From Parvibaculum sp. (GTDB taxonomy: Bacteria > Pseudomonadota > Alphaproteobacteria > Parvibaculales > Parvibaculaceae): 64,000 bases of DNA. Where the stretch lies: the NCBI GenBank assembly GCA_030649335.1, contig JAUSLL010000119.1:38441-102440 (forward strand). The letters run 5' to 3'. This document shows, piece by piece, positions 35,172 to 44,272 of this stretch. The first letter of the stretch is position 1; each line of letters begins with the position of its first letter. Made by a program: the position numbers and the translations under genes. The notes under the pieces were generated by a model. That model was given only the letters and a program-made list of their open reading frames with translations. It did no database searches and had not been told where the DNA came from.

Positions 35172-35957
35172 ATGACAGCGCTGCCACCCCTCGTTCCCCC
35201 GATCGCTCCGGCGCGTGTGAATTACAATCGCAACCTGTCGGTCAGAGCTCCTTTCGGCTGGCTTGCCGCCGGCGCGCGAGATCTGAGGACGCAACCGGCA
35301 ACAAGTCTTCTGTACGGCCTGTTCGTTTTTCTGATGTCGCTCGCCGTCATTCTCGGCATGCGTCTCATCGGTTGGGATCAGGTTCTATTTCCCGCACTTG
35401 CTGGTTTCATGGTGCTTGGTCCGATTGTTGCGGTCGGGCTTTACGAAAAAAGCCGGAGACTTGCGCGCAATGAGCCCGTCACGTTGTCGGGCATGATTTT
35501 TGTGAAGGCGACATCCGGCGGTCAAATCCTCTTCATGGGCGCGCTGCTGGTGGTATTGATGCTGCTCTGGATGCGCGCCGCCGTCATCATTTATGCGCTG
35601 TTCTTCGGCCTGCTGCCCTATCCGGGCCTGACCGACATTGTGCAAATTCTGCTCAATAGCCCGACAGGCTGGGCAATGCTCATCGTCGGCGGCGCTGTCG
35701 GCGCTCTGTTTGCCTCATTTGCCTTCGCGATCAGCATTTTTTCGATACCGATGCTGCTCGATGAAGACATCGATGCATTCACGGCAATGGGCACCAGCAT
35801 GGCGCTTGCCTGGAACAATCTGCCAGCCATGATTTGCTGGGGGCTCATTGTTGTAAGCCTCTTTGGCCTCTGCATCGTGACGGGTCTTCTCGGCCTCATC
35901 GTGATCTTCCCCTTGCTCGGCCATGCAAGCTGGCACGCCTATCTGTCAATACGGTAG
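35172..35957 (+). CDS. DUF2189 integral membrane protein
   Basis: 261 residues with about six membrane helices (about residues 40-75, 80-95, 110-150, 165-195, 215-255). The pattern FGWLAAGARDLRTQPATSLLYGL, FMVLGPIVAVGLYEKSRRL and FFGLLPYPGL matches DUF2189 proteins. It lies between the oxidase genes and ccoI, the place normally taken by ccoG and ccoH. Members are often near cytochrome oxidase genes, but the role is unknown. Confidence 0.85.
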   Translation: MTALPPLVPPIAPARVNYNRNLSVRAPFGWLAAGARDLRTQPATSLLYGLFVFLMSLAVILGMRLIGWDQVLFPALAGFMVLGPIVAVGLYEKSRRLARNEPVTLSGMIFVKATSGGQILFMGALLVVLMLLWMRAAVIIYALFFGLLPYPGLTDIVQILLNSPTGWAMLIVGGAVGALFASFAFAISIFSIPMLLDEDIDAFTAMGTSMALAWNNLPAMICWGLIVVSLFGLCIVTGLLGLIVIFPLLGHASWHAYLSIR

Positions 35958-35962
35958 GATTT

Positions 35963-38152
35963 ATGAATATCGCAATCTCTCACGAAGCGACGTCAGCGGA
36001 AGGAGAGTTCCGACTGGCAAGTCGCATCGTGAAGGGACAATTGCGCCAGAACGACCTTTCGGTGCCGGGCATTCATTGCGGGGGCTGCATCAGGCGTATT
36101 GAAAAGACATTGGGAGAATTGCCCAATGTTGTTCATGTGCGCGTCAATCTTTCAACCAAGCGTGTCGCGTTGCAATGGCGGGATGATCAGCCTTTACCGC
36201 TCGTCATGCCCGCACTCAACTCACTTGGCTTTGATGCCTGTCTTGTCAGCCCGTCATCTGACGAGGGCGACAAGATGGGGAACGAGCTATTGCGAGCGGT
36301 TGCCGTGTCCGGTTTTGCAGCGGCAAATATTATGGCTCTGTCCGTATCGGTTTGGTTGGGGGCGGCCGACACTACGCGTGATCTCTTACATTGGATTTCG
36401 GCGCTGATCGCCTTGCCCGCATTGGCCTATGCCGGGCGCATATTCTTCCGATCCGCCTGGTCGAGCCTGCGCCATTGGCGCACCAATATGGACGTGCCCA
36501 TTTCCATCGGCGTGTTGATGGCATTCGGTATGAGCCTTTACGACACGATCCATCACGGGCCGCATGCTTATTTTGATGCGTCGATAACGCTTCTTTTCTT
36601 TCTGCTGATCGGGCGATATCTCGACCACCGGATGCGGGAGAAAGCACGGTCAGCCGTCAAAGGATTGGCTTCCTATGCAGCGCGCGGTGCCAATGTGCGA
36701 CAGGCAAACGGCGCGTATCTGTATCTGCCGCTCAACGAGATCGAAGCGGGCATGGAAATCATGCTGGCAGCCGGCGAGCGCGTGCCCGTCGATGGACTTG
36801 TTGTCGGGGGGAATTCCGAACTTGATCTGTCACTTGTCACAGGTGAGAGCCTTCCGGTGTCCGCCACGCCCGGCTCGGTGCTGCGCGCAGGCACGCTCAA
36901 TCTGACCGGCCCTTTGACGCTCAGAGCGACAGCGGCGGCAGATGCCTCGTTTCTTGCCGAAGTGATGCGCCTGATGGAGGCAGCAGAAGCGGGCCGCGGC
37001 ACCTATCGCCGGATTGCGGATCGCGCATCTGATCTTTATGCACCGGTCGTGCATCTCGCCGCTTTTTTGAGTTTCCTCGGCTGGATGATGATCAATGGCG
37101 ACGCGCATCAGGCCATCACGGTCGCCGTCGCTGTGCTCATCATCACCTGCCCCTGTGCTTTGGGCCTTGCTGTGCCCATGGTGCAGATGATGGCGGCGCG
37201 ACGGCTGTTTGCCGAACGCATTATGATCCGTGATGGCTCCGCGTTGGAGCGGCTCGCTGCGGTCGATCATGCGGTGTTCGACAAGACCGGCACGCTGACG
37301 ATGGGCCGGTTGACGCTGCGCGGGGCTGAGACGTATGAACCCAACACGCTGGCATTGGCAGGTGCGCTGGCAGAGCGTTCAAACCATCCTTGTTCGCGCG
37401 CCCTCCATCGGGCGGCAAAGGACGTGATGGACAAGGCACCGCATCTTGATGAAATGCGCGAGGTGCCGGGCTTCGGCATTGAAGCGGAAATGGCGGGCGC
37501 AAAATTGCGGCTCGGCCGCGCCGAATGGGCCTTGCGCGATGCAAGCGACAAGACGGCGGGGACATGGCTGTCCCGTGACGGGGAGCCATTGGCCTGCTTC
37601 GAGTTTGACGATGTGCTGCGGCCTGATGCTCCGGCGATGGCGCGGGCGCTTGCTCAGCGTGGCATCGGCGTCGAAATCATGTCAGGCGATGGAATTATTC
37701 CTGTCTCGAAATTAGCCGCTGACATCGGCATAAAGGACTTCAGCGCCGATATGTTGCCGGGCGACAAGGTCGCGCGTATCGCCGCTCTTTCTGCCGAAGG
37801 TCACAAAGTGTTGATGGTCGGGGACGGGCTCAATGATGCACCGGCGCTTGTGTCGGCCCATGTGTCGATGGCACCGGCAAGCGCGGCCGATGTCGGGCGC
37901 AATGCGGCGGATTTTGTTTTTCTGAAAGACAGACTTGAAGCCGTGCTTATCGTGCTCGACGTGGCAGGGACAAGTGCGCGGCTGATCCGGCAAAACTTTA
38001 CGCTGGCCGTTCTCTACAACATCATCGCATTGCCCGCCGCCGTGCTGGGTTATGTGACGCCTCTCGTTGCGGCGCTGGCTATGTCGTCGTCATCAATCCT
38101 TGTGGTGGCCAACGCTTTGCGCTTGCGTGAAAAACCGCGGCGAAAGCCATGA
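35963..38152 (+). CDS. ccoI: Copper-transporting P1B-type ATPase for cbb3 oxidase
   Basis: 729 residues from MNIAISHEATS; a longer reading overlaps the DUF2189 gene. An N-terminal metal-binding domain carries GIHCGGC (about residue 38). Membrane metal motif TCPCALG is near residue 397, the phosphorylation site DKTGT near residue 437 and the hinge GDGLNDAPAL near residue 622. It exports copper for CuB insertion in CcoN. Sits directly before ccoS, as in fixGHIS operons. Confidence 0.93.
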   Translation: MNIAISHEATSAEGEFRLASRIVKGQLRQNDLSVPGIHCGGCIRRIEKTLGELPNVVHVRVNLSTKRVALQWRDDQPLPLVMPALNSLGFDACLVSPSSDEGDKMGNELLRAVAVSGFAAANIMALSVSVWLGAADTTRDLLHWISALIALPALAYAGRIFFRSAWSSLRHWRTNMDVPISIGVLMAFGMSLYDTIHHGPHAYFDASITLLFFLLIGRYLDHRMREKARSAVKGLASYAARGANVRQANGAYLYLPLNEIEAGMEIMLAAGERVPVDGLVVGGNSELDLSLVTGESLPVSATPGSVLRAGTLNLTGPLTLRATAAADASFLAEVMRLMEAAEAGRGTYRRIADRASDLYAPVVHLAAFLSFLGWMMINGDAHQAITVAVAVLIITCPCALGLAVPMVQMMAARRLFAERIMIRDGSALERLAAVDHAVFDKTGTLTMGRLTLRGAETYEPNTLALAGALAERSNHPCSRALHRAAKDVMDKAPHLDEMREVPGFGIEAEMAGAKLRLGRAEWALRDASDKTAGTWLSRDGEPLACFEFDDVLRPDAPAMARALAQRGIGVEIMSGDGIIPVSKLAADIGIKDFSADMLPGDKVARIAALSAEGHKVLMVGDGLNDAPALVSAHVSMAPASAADVGRNAADFVFLKDRLEAVLIVLDVAGTSARLIRQNFTLAVLYNIIALPAAVLGYVTPLVAALAMSSSSILVVANALRLREKPRRKP

Positions 38153-38307
38153 GCGAATTTCTCTATCTCATCCCAATTGCGCTGGCGCTGGGTGCGATCG
38201 GCTTGCTGGCTTTTCTCTGGTCGTTGAAAGACGGGCAGTACGAGGACCTCGACGGGGCCGCAGAGCGCATCCTTTTCGACGATGAAGACGCACCGGACAG
38301 GCGATAG
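38149..38307 (+). CDS. ccoS: cbb3 oxidase maturation protein CcoS
   Basis: 52 residues with one membrane helix (YLIPIALALGAIGLLAFLW) followed by the family segment SLKDGQYEDLDGAAERILFDD. Start overlaps the ccoI stop (ATGA). CcoS is needed for cofactor insertion in subunit I. Normal length. Confidence 0.93.
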   Translation: MSEFLYLIPIALALGAIGLLAFLWSLKDGQYEDLDGAAERILFDDEDAPDRR

Positions 38308-38309
38308 AT

Positions 38310-38536
38310 CGTCAAGGCACGGCCCGCTGCATGACATTCAGGTCGTGCCCGCCATGCTCCTCGGCGCGGAATATGACGCGGCGACATGGTGGGGCGCGGA
38401 AGCGATCAAACGCGCACCAGAGGTCATGACAAATTGGATGGGTGCCCATGTCATAGACAGCACGGGTCATTTGCTGCAGCAAGCAAGACCGGAAGAAACG
38501 ATCCGGGTGATCGGAACGTTTCGGGCAGAACTTTGA
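38310..38536 (+). pseudogene. 3' fragment of an alpha/beta hydrolase
   Basis: An 84-codon frame from 38282 overlaps the ccoS end. From about 38329 it reads HDIQVVPAMLLGAEYDAATWWGA and later GAHVIDSTGHLLQQARPEET, which is the C-terminal part of epoxide-hydrolase-like alpha/beta hydrolases with the catalytic His in TGHLLQQ. The N-terminal two thirds, including the nucleophile, are missing, so it is a remnant left after a rearrangement next to ccoS. Confidence 0.55.
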
Positions 38537-38566
38537 GGGGCTTTGCTCCGCCAGTTGCCTTTCGCG

Positions 38567-39892
38567 CTAGTGCCCGTGCACCATGACCGGCAGGTCGGTG
38601 ATGCCACGGATGAAGTTTGAGCGGAGGTACTTGGGTTCGCCTGTGACTTGCACTTTCTTAAAACGCTTCTGAATTTCTTCCCAGAGAATACGCAACTGCA
38701 TCTCGCCGACGCGGTTGCCGACACAGCGATGGATACCGAAACCGAAAGAGAGATGGTGACGCGCGCCTTCGCGGTCGATCAGGAACTCATTTGCGCGATG
38801 AATCTTGTCCTCGTCGCGATTGCCAGAGAGATACCACATGGCAATCTTGTCCCACTTCTTGATTTTCTTGCCCCGAATTTCCGTGTCTTCCAATGCCGTG
38901 CGGCACATATGCGCGACGGGGCTTTGCCAGCGGATGATCTCGGAGACCATATTTGTGATGATGTCGGGATTGTCGGAAAGCTTCTTATATTCTGACGGGT
39001 ACTGATTGAGCGCGAGCACGCCGCCGGTGATCGAATTGCGCGTCGTGTCATTGCCGCCGACGATGAGAAGCAGCATGTTGCCGAGATATTCGTTCGGCGT
39101 CATGTTTTTAGTGGACTCACTGTGCACCAGCATGGAAATGAGATCGGTGCCGGGCGTCGAGCGTGACTGGCGTTCTTTCCACACAGCGTCAAAATATTCC
39201 CAGCAGTTCCAAAGCTCCTTGAAACCTTCTTCAGGCGTTGCGAAAAACTCAGGATCGCCGAGCCGCTCCACCGTATCTGACCAATGGATGAGCTTGTGGC
39301 GGTCTTCCTGTGGCACATCGAAGAGTGTTGCGAGCGTGCGGCCCGTGTGTTCGACCGATACTTCACGCACCCAGTTGAATTCTTTGTTACGCGGCAGCGC
39401 ATCCAGAATGATGCCGGCGCGTTCACGGATCAGCGGCTCCAGATCGATCAGATTTTTCGGCTGGAACATCGGCTGCACGGCTTTGCGCTGCTCGTCGTGC
39501 TTGGGTTGGTCTTCCATGATGAACATGGGCAGATGGGTCAGCGCATCAGGTTCGCCCTGAAGGCGCTGACCGCCGAGGCGAATACCGCCGTTACGAATGT
39601 CGGACGAGAACAATTTGTGGTTCGTGTCGACATGCATGATGTCTTCGTATTTTGTGATCGACCAGTAGCGGCCATAAGGCCCGCTCTCCGACAGATGCAC
39701 AGGGTCCTCTTTGCGCAGGCGCTCGAAATAGGGGAGCATTTTGTTCGACGCAAAAAGTTCGTCATGTCCGGGGTCTAACTCGGCCAATGGGATCTCGTAA
39801 GGGTCGCGGTTGACATCGATTTTCCACTGGGCGGCCATCTCGGCATTGCTGCGCGTATAGTCTTGCCGCACGTTCAGTTCTTTGTCTGTCAT
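38567..39892 (-). CDS. Cytochrome P450, CYP153-like
   Basis: About 441 residues from MTDKELNVRQD; the upstream Met adds an unrelated tail. P450 motifs are the I-helix GGNDTTRNS (about residue 290), the K-helix EIIRWQSP (ExxR, about residue 325), the heme loop FGFGIHRCVG (Cys about residue 388) and MFIMEDQPKHDEQRK. The blocks LLLIVGGNDTTRNSITGGVLALNQ and HLSFGFGIHRCVGNR resemble CYP153, which hydroxylates the end carbon of medium-chain alkanes and alicyclic compounds. No ferredoxin or reductase gene is adjacent. Confidence 0.85.
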   Translation of the reverse strand: MTDKELNVRQDYTRSNAEMAAQWKIDVNRDPYEIPLAELDPGHDELFASNKMLPYFERLRKEDPVHLSESGPYGRYWSITKYEDIMHVDTNHKLFSSDIRNGGIRLGGQRLQGEPDALTHLPMFIMEDQPKHDEQRKAVQPMFQPKNLIDLEPLIRERAGIILDALPRNKEFNWVREVSVEHTGRTLATLFDVPQEDRHKLIHWSDTVERLGDPEFFATPEEGFKELWNCWEYFDAVWKERQSRSTPGTDLISMLVHSESTKNMTPNEYLGNMLLLIVGGNDTTRNSITGGVLALNQYPSEYKKLSDNPDIITNMVSEIIRWQSPVAHMCRTALEDTEIRGKKIKKWDKIAMWYLSGNRDEDKIHRANEFLIDREGARHHLSFGFGIHRCVGNRVGEMQLRILWEEIQKRFKKVQVTGEPKYLRSNFIRGITDLPVMVHGH

Positions 39893-40015
39893 AGCAAAGT
39901 CTCCCGCCTGAAGTCCGCATTTCCTGCTTGTCAAAGCAGTCTAGCGCCGCGCCATGTGGCTTGGCCAGAGCATCTCCTGACGATGCTGGGGGAATCTGGT
40001 CACGCGGCTCAAACT

Positions 40016-40805
40016 CTACGTTACGCCCTGCAAAAAGACGCGCGCAGCTTTGAGTGTCTCGGGGTGTGACGTGAGCCCATAATGCGAAGCGCGGACAATA
40101 ATTGTGTGGGTGGTGTCGCCTCGCGCGACCTCTGACAGGCCGACGAGCCCGTCGTCCGGGCCATCGATCAGCGGGTTGAGACCGCGTGCGCCGTTGAGGC
40201 TACCCGCGATGTTGAGATGCACGATGCGGTCGCTGATCGCATCCGGTGGCAAGCCTGTAGCGACCTCGGCGAGTGGTGTTCGCGTGAGCCGCGCCGCGCC
40301 GACGCTTGCTACGATGCCACTCGCGAAAGCTGAACCGCCGCAAGGTGTACCGATGCGCACGACACCGCGAATGCGGCAGCGCCCGATATTCAAATGCGAC
40401 CCCTGAAAAGCGCCATGTGCCAACGCACGATCGACAACAATGCCGCCTATGCTTTGACCAATTAGCGTGATGCTGTCGGCCTCCAGCCCTTCGATGAAAT
40501 GGCAAAGCGCCGTCGCTTGATCATCGATCTGGGTGAGGGCGCTCGCATATTTGAAAGTGGCGACGATGTAGCCGTCAGCGCGGAGCGTTCTGCGCAGCCG
40601 GACGGGGTGCTCGTTGATGAAAGGTGGCGTCAACAGAAGCGTGCGGTCCCCAGGCGCGGCGGCGGTTTGTTGGATCAAGCAGGCGGGCGTGGCCAGTGAG
40701 TGCGTGGACCTGCACGCGCCAGCCTGACCGCGTCGCGTGATCGGTCCACATGGCCTGACCACCGATCGTCGGCAGCGCGATGTTGAAATGTGTGGAGGCG
40801 CGCAT
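40016..40805 (-). pseudogene. Frameshifted lipase-like alpha/beta hydrolase gene
   Basis: The ATG (40803-40805) overlaps the stop of the upstream MFS gene and opens a frame reading TLPTIGGQAMW-like IALPTIGGQAMWTD, SGWRVQVHALTG, ARLLDPTNRRRAWGP, the start of a lipase-like family. That frame then runs off, while the adjoining frame continues with TLLLTPPFINEHP, the nucleophile elbow GQSIGG and ARGDTTHTII, RASHYGL to 40016. One base shift near 40625-40655 joins them. It is either a recent loss of function or a sequencing error. Confidence 0.65.
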
Positions 40806-42157
40806 CAACTCAACACTTTCAGTTTCTTGGCGACGCGGGTGAAGGCGGTCGAAATGACCACGTAGGACACATAGAGCGTGATCGGGATGTTGAGCAGGCC
40901 GATAGTAAGGATGATGCCGGGGACCGACGCCTCTTTGCTGGTGAGCCAGAAGATGAGGCCTGAGGCACCGACCATGGCCCGCGCATTGAGAATATTATTG
41001 GCCGCGATGAGGCGCGCGCGGATGGCGGGCGCGCTGCGGGCTTGCAGGATTGCATAAAGCGGCACGGCATAAAGACCACCGCAGATGGAGATACCGAAGA
41101 GGTCACCGACGATGCGCCAATTATCCCCGTCGGCGAGGAAGGCTGTGATGCCGATAAAATCGCCTTTGGCGGTGGCGAGCAGCGGGAAAGAGGCAAAGAA
41201 TAGATCAGCCGAGAAAAGCGTGATGCCGAGAGCGCCAACCGGCACATAGTAGTCACGCACGCGGCCCTTGAGCAGCTTGTCGCAGACGAGCGAGCCGATG
41301 CCTATGCCGACAGAAAAGATCGACAGCAACATCGCGACGATCTGTTCATTGCCGTTGAGTACATCGCGGGCAAAGACAGGAAAGAGAATGATGAAGACAG
41401 AGCCGATGAGCCAGAACCACGAGATGCCGATGATGGAACGGAAGATCGGCAGGTCAACGTAGGAAAGCCGCACCATGTTGAAAGTTTCGGCGATGATGTT
41501 GTAGTTGATTTTGAGCGAGGGGCTGGCCGCCGGGCGTGCAGGGATCGTGCGCGAGGTCCACCAGCCGAGCACGGCAAGCGCCACACAGACGACCGACACA
41601 ATCGTCAGTCCGTGTGCTTTCAGAATAATGATACCGCCGAGAATGGTGCCGATGAGGATGACGAGAAATGTCGCCGTTTCGATGAGCGCGTTGCCACCGA
41701 TGAGTTCGTCTTCTTCCAAAAGTTCCGGCAGCAGTCCGTACTTGAGCGGGCCGAAAAGTGTTGCCTGAACACCGAGAAAAAACAGCACGACAAGCAGCAG
41801 GATCTGGCTCTCGATGGCAAAGCCGATGGCGGCGGCGATCATGATTGCAATTTCGAGCAGTTTTACTTTGCGCACGAGTTCGGGCTTGGGGAGCTTGTCG
41901 GCAAGCTGTCCGGCGGTCGCGGAAAAGAGAAAGAAAGGCAGAATGAAAATGCCACCCGCCAGCGCCACCAGTGTTTGCGTGTCGATGCCGTGGAGACTGG
42001 CGGCCGCCGAATAGGTGATGAGGATGACGAGCGCATTCTTGAAAATATTATCGTTGAAGGCGCCGAGCGCTTGGGTGAAGAACAGCGGCAGGAAGCGCGG
42101 CGAACCGAGCAGACGGAATTGCGAGCGGTGCTTGGGCTTTGCGGTTTCGGCGGTCAT
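40805..42157 (-). CDS. MFS transporter, LplT-like lysophospholipid flippase
   Basis: 450 residues with about 12 membrane helices. The N-terminal LLGSPRFLPLFFTQALGAFNDNIFKNALVIL and GVQATLFGPLKYGLLPELL are typical of LplT and of the transporter half of LplT-PlsC-Aas fusions. It would move lysophospholipids across the inner membrane for re-acylation. Start overlaps the stop of plsC (ATGA), and here the two functions are separate genes. Confidence 0.85.
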   Translation of the reverse strand: MTAETAKPKHRSQFRLLGSPRFLPLFFTQALGAFNDNIFKNALVILITYSAAASLHGIDTQTLVALAGGIFILPFFLFSATAGQLADKLPKPELVRKVKLLEIAIMIAAAIGFAIESQILLLVVLFFLGVQATLFGPLKYGLLPELLEEDELIGGNALIETATFLVILIGTILGGIIILKAHGLTIVSVVCVALAVLGWWTSRTIPARPAASPSLKINYNIIAETFNMVRLSYVDLPIFRSIIGISWFWLIGSVFIILFPVFARDVLNGNEQIVAMLLSIFSVGIGIGSLVCDKLLKGRVRDYYVPVGALGITLFSADLFFASFPLLATAKGDFIGITAFLADGDNWRIVGDLFGISICGGLYAVPLYAILQARSAPAIRARLIAANNILNARAMVGASGLIFWLTSKEASVPGIILTIGLLNIPITLYVSYVVISTAFTRVAKKLKVLS

Positions 42158-42864
42158 GAATATTCCTCCACAAGACGCGCTGTTTCGGCTTCGATCTGAT
42201 CTTCAAGCACACGCATGAACGTGTCTTTGTCGAGCCCGGTTTCGATGGCGGGCAGGAAGGAGAGCGTGGCGGGGCCGGGACGTTTCGTCCAGCCGCGACA
42301 TTGCCAGCGCAACCCGACATTGGTGGCAACAGGTGTCACCGGCAGATTGAGTTCGCTATAGAGGTGATAGACGCCGATCTTGTAGCGTTCGCGCTCGCCG
42401 ACGGGCACAAGCTGGCCTTCGGGATAGATGAGAATGTGACGGCCGGCGTCATAGGCGCGGCGTGCGGCGGTCGAAAGTTTGTCGCGCTCACTGCCGCCGC
42501 CGCAGGTATCCACCATGATCATATCGAGCTTGGTCAGAATCCTGCCTATGGCGGGATAGTCGAGCAAGTCCTTCATCGCCACGGTGGCGATATTGGGAAG
42601 GAGCGAGAGCACGAGAATGCCGTCGGAGAAACTTTGGTGCTTCGAGGCAATGAGGCTTGGTCCCGTGGTCGGAATGTTTTCGCGACCGCGCACGAGGAGT
42701 TTGATGCCTACGATTGCATCAAGCGACCAGACGATGCCTTTGGCCCACCAATGCAGCACGCGCTCCAGCGGCTTCGGCGAGTTGAGGTAGGTGAGAGGCA
42801 GGCAGGCAATGGCGACCAGTGCCGTGTAACCATAGAAGACAAGATTGAACAGAAACGAACGCAT
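42154..42864 (-). CDS. 1-Acylglycerol-3-phosphate acyltransferase (PlsC family)
   Basis: 236 residues from MRSFLFNLVFYGY; the longer reading is an upstream tail. One N-terminal membrane helix precedes the acyltransferase motif HQSFSD (HX4D, about residue 76), the second motif at IYPEGQ (about residue 148) and PVTPVATN (about residue 172). It transfers an acyl chain to lysophosphatidic acid or a lysophospholipid at the inner membrane. It lies 25 bases after the TetR gene. Confidence 0.88.
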   Translation of the reverse strand: MRSFLFNLVFYGYTALVAIACLPLTYLNSPKPLERVLHWWAKGIVWSLDAIVGIKLLVRGRENIPTTGPSLIASKHQSFSDGILVLSLLPNIATVAMKDLLDYPAIGRILTKLDMIMVDTCGGGSERDKLSTAARRAYDAGRHILIYPEGQLVPVGERERYKIGVYHLYSELNLPVTPVATNVGLRWQCRGWTKRPGPATLSFLPAIETGLDKDTFMRVLEDQIEAETARLVEEYS

Positions 42865-42889
42865 GACGCAGCTCCGGTATCTTGGTTGT

Positions 42890-43471
42890 TCAGGATTTGG
42901 CAGGCGAGCTATGCAGCACGGCGAGAATGGCCGCAGTGAAAATGTTTTTGTGGGCAGATAGCGGGCCGTCGAGACGACCAAAGGATTTGAACGTCACGGC
43001 CTGAAGCACGACCCCAAGTGCCATGGCCGCATGGAGGTCGGCGTCGCCTGACCGCAACTCGCCCCGCACCATTGCTGCCTTGACGACTTCGATGACAACA
43101 GTGACAGGGTTTGGCAGGTCGGAGCTGAAATAGCGCAGCAGCGCATGCTGGCTCAGCTGGTGATAGCGAAACAGAAGCCAGTCTTTGTCGGCCATGGCGC
43201 AATAGGCATCCACAATGGCGCGCACCTGATCGTTGATATCTGTGTGAGCGCGGGCGGCTGCTTCAATCGCCTCAGCGAGACTTACGTGCTGGCGCTTGAA
43301 GAGTTCGCGCGCCAATTCATCCTTGCCTTCGAAGTGACGGTAGATCGTCCCTTCGGAAATGTTTACAGCTTCCGCGATTTGGCGTGTGCGCGTTTCCATG
43401 ATCCCCTGCGCGACAAAGAGTTCAAGCGCAGCGCGTTCTATCTTGGTTTTGGTATTGGGACCACGGGGCAT
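42890..43471 (-). CDS. TetR-family transcriptional regulator of lipid operon
   Basis: 193 residues. Helix-turn-helix at about residues 27-50 (TRQIAEAVNISEGTIYRHFEGKDEL). The ligand-binding half is all-helical with no recognised family. It lies second in a five-gene operon and probably controls it through the palindrome at 44147-44168. Fatty-acid- or membrane-stress-sensing is a guess from the PlsC and LplT neighbours. Confidence 0.88.
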   Translation of the reverse strand: MPRGPNTKTKIERAALELFVAQGIMETRTRQIAEAVNISEGTIYRHFEGKDELARELFKRQHVSLAEAIEAAARAHTDINDQVRAIVDAYCAMADKDWLLFRYHQLSQHALLRYFSSDLPNPVTVVIEVVKAAMVRGELRSGDADLHAAMALGVVLQAVTFKSFGRLDGPLSAHKNIFTAAILAVLHSSPAKS

Positions 43472-43498
43472 GGGAATGTCACTCGTTCAGGAATGCGA

Positions 43499-44098
43499 TT
43501 AGGCAATGGTGAAGGCGTTCGGACGATTGGCTTGGGCGGGCGAGAGATTGCGGCCATCATAAAGAAGGGCGCTTGCGGTCATCATGCCGGCCACACGCTG
43601 GCGTTCGCGCGTCAGATTGTGCAGCAATTTTTCAGCCCCCATGCATACATATTTGGCCCAGAGCGGACGCGCGCCGGCGAGCTTGCTGTGCAGTGCGGCA
43701 TAAGTGGCGCGGGCTTCCTTTTCCAGCTTCGACCAGCCGTGGCGGGCTGCATTGATCTGGAGGCGAACGAGATTGACGGCGCGCTCGTAGCTGCGCTGGC
43801 GGGCCTGAAGCCGCGTGGTGAGCGATGAGATGAGTTCGATGCGCAAGGCGCAACGGGCTTCCGTGGCCGCTGTCATCTGTGTCGAGAGCGTATTGAGGCG
43901 GGTGCTGATGTCGGCGAGTGCGGCTTTCAGCTGCATTTCGCGGGCGAAGTTGCGCTCGAAGCGACCGGCTTCCGCAATCAGTTGGTGATGGGCATGTCGG
44001 ATGTCGCCCAGCGCGCGCTGCGCCTGCGAGTGGATGACGGTCTGATAGGCGGTGCTCGATGTCTTGAGCCAGTTGATGAGGCGGCGAAGCATGTTCAT
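43499..44098 (-). CDS. Helical protein of unknown function
   Basis: About 199 residues from MNMLRRLINWL; the longer reading crosses the promoter and is rejected. Long helices rich in Ala, Arg, Gln and Leu (about residues 20-150) suggest coiled coil; no signal peptide or enzyme motif. First gene of the operon with TetR, PlsC and the LplT-like transporter. The amphipathic N-terminus (LRRLINWLK) could associate with membrane. Possibly an envelope-stress protein, which is inference. Confidence 0.75.
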   Translation of the reverse strand: MNMLRRLINWLKTSSTAYQTVIHSQAQRALGDIRHAHHQLIAEAGRFERNFAREMQLKAALADISTRLNTLSTQMTAATEARCALRIELISSLTTRLQARQRSYERAVNLVRLQINAARHGWSKLEKEARATYAALHSKLAGARPLWAKYVCMGAEKLLHNLTRERQRVAGMMTASALLYDGRNLSPAQANRPNAFTIA

Positions 44099-44144
44099 CT
44101 GGGTCTGCCTTTTGTTGGGACGGATTGTCGTTGTCCGTGTCAGA

Positions 44145-44173
44145 AATGTAAGTGTGTACACACTTACAGTCAA
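44145..44173 (-). promoter_or_regulatory. Promoter with 22-bp palindromic operator in the spacer
   Basis: On the minus strand TTGACT (plus 44168-44173) and TACATT (plus 44145-44150) are separated by exactly 17 bases. A perfect 22-bp palindrome (44147-44168, half-site TGTAAGTGTGT) fills the spacer. This is a classic TetR repressor arrangement; the TetR gene is in the operon. The first start codon is at 44098, about 47 bases downstream of the -10 box. Confidence 0.8.
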
Positions 44174-44184
44174 GAGGCAGAATG

Positions 44185-44235
44185 AAAAATGGCTTAGCTT
44201 TGGTCCCGCACGAGGCGGAAAGAAGCTAAGCCATT
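44185..44235 (-). terminator. Rho-independent terminator of the 44.3-45.9 kb SDR genes
   Basis: Stem GGCTTAGCTT / AAGCTAAGCC (44191-44200 and 44223-44232), extended by AAT/ATT, with a 22-base loop; on the minus strand it ends in TTTTT. It lies 38 bases after the SDR stop and just upstream of the next minus-strand promoter, so it insulates the two units. Confidence 0.75.
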
Positions 44236-44272
44236 GATTTATCGCAAGTAATTTTGGTGAATGCGCGTGAAC

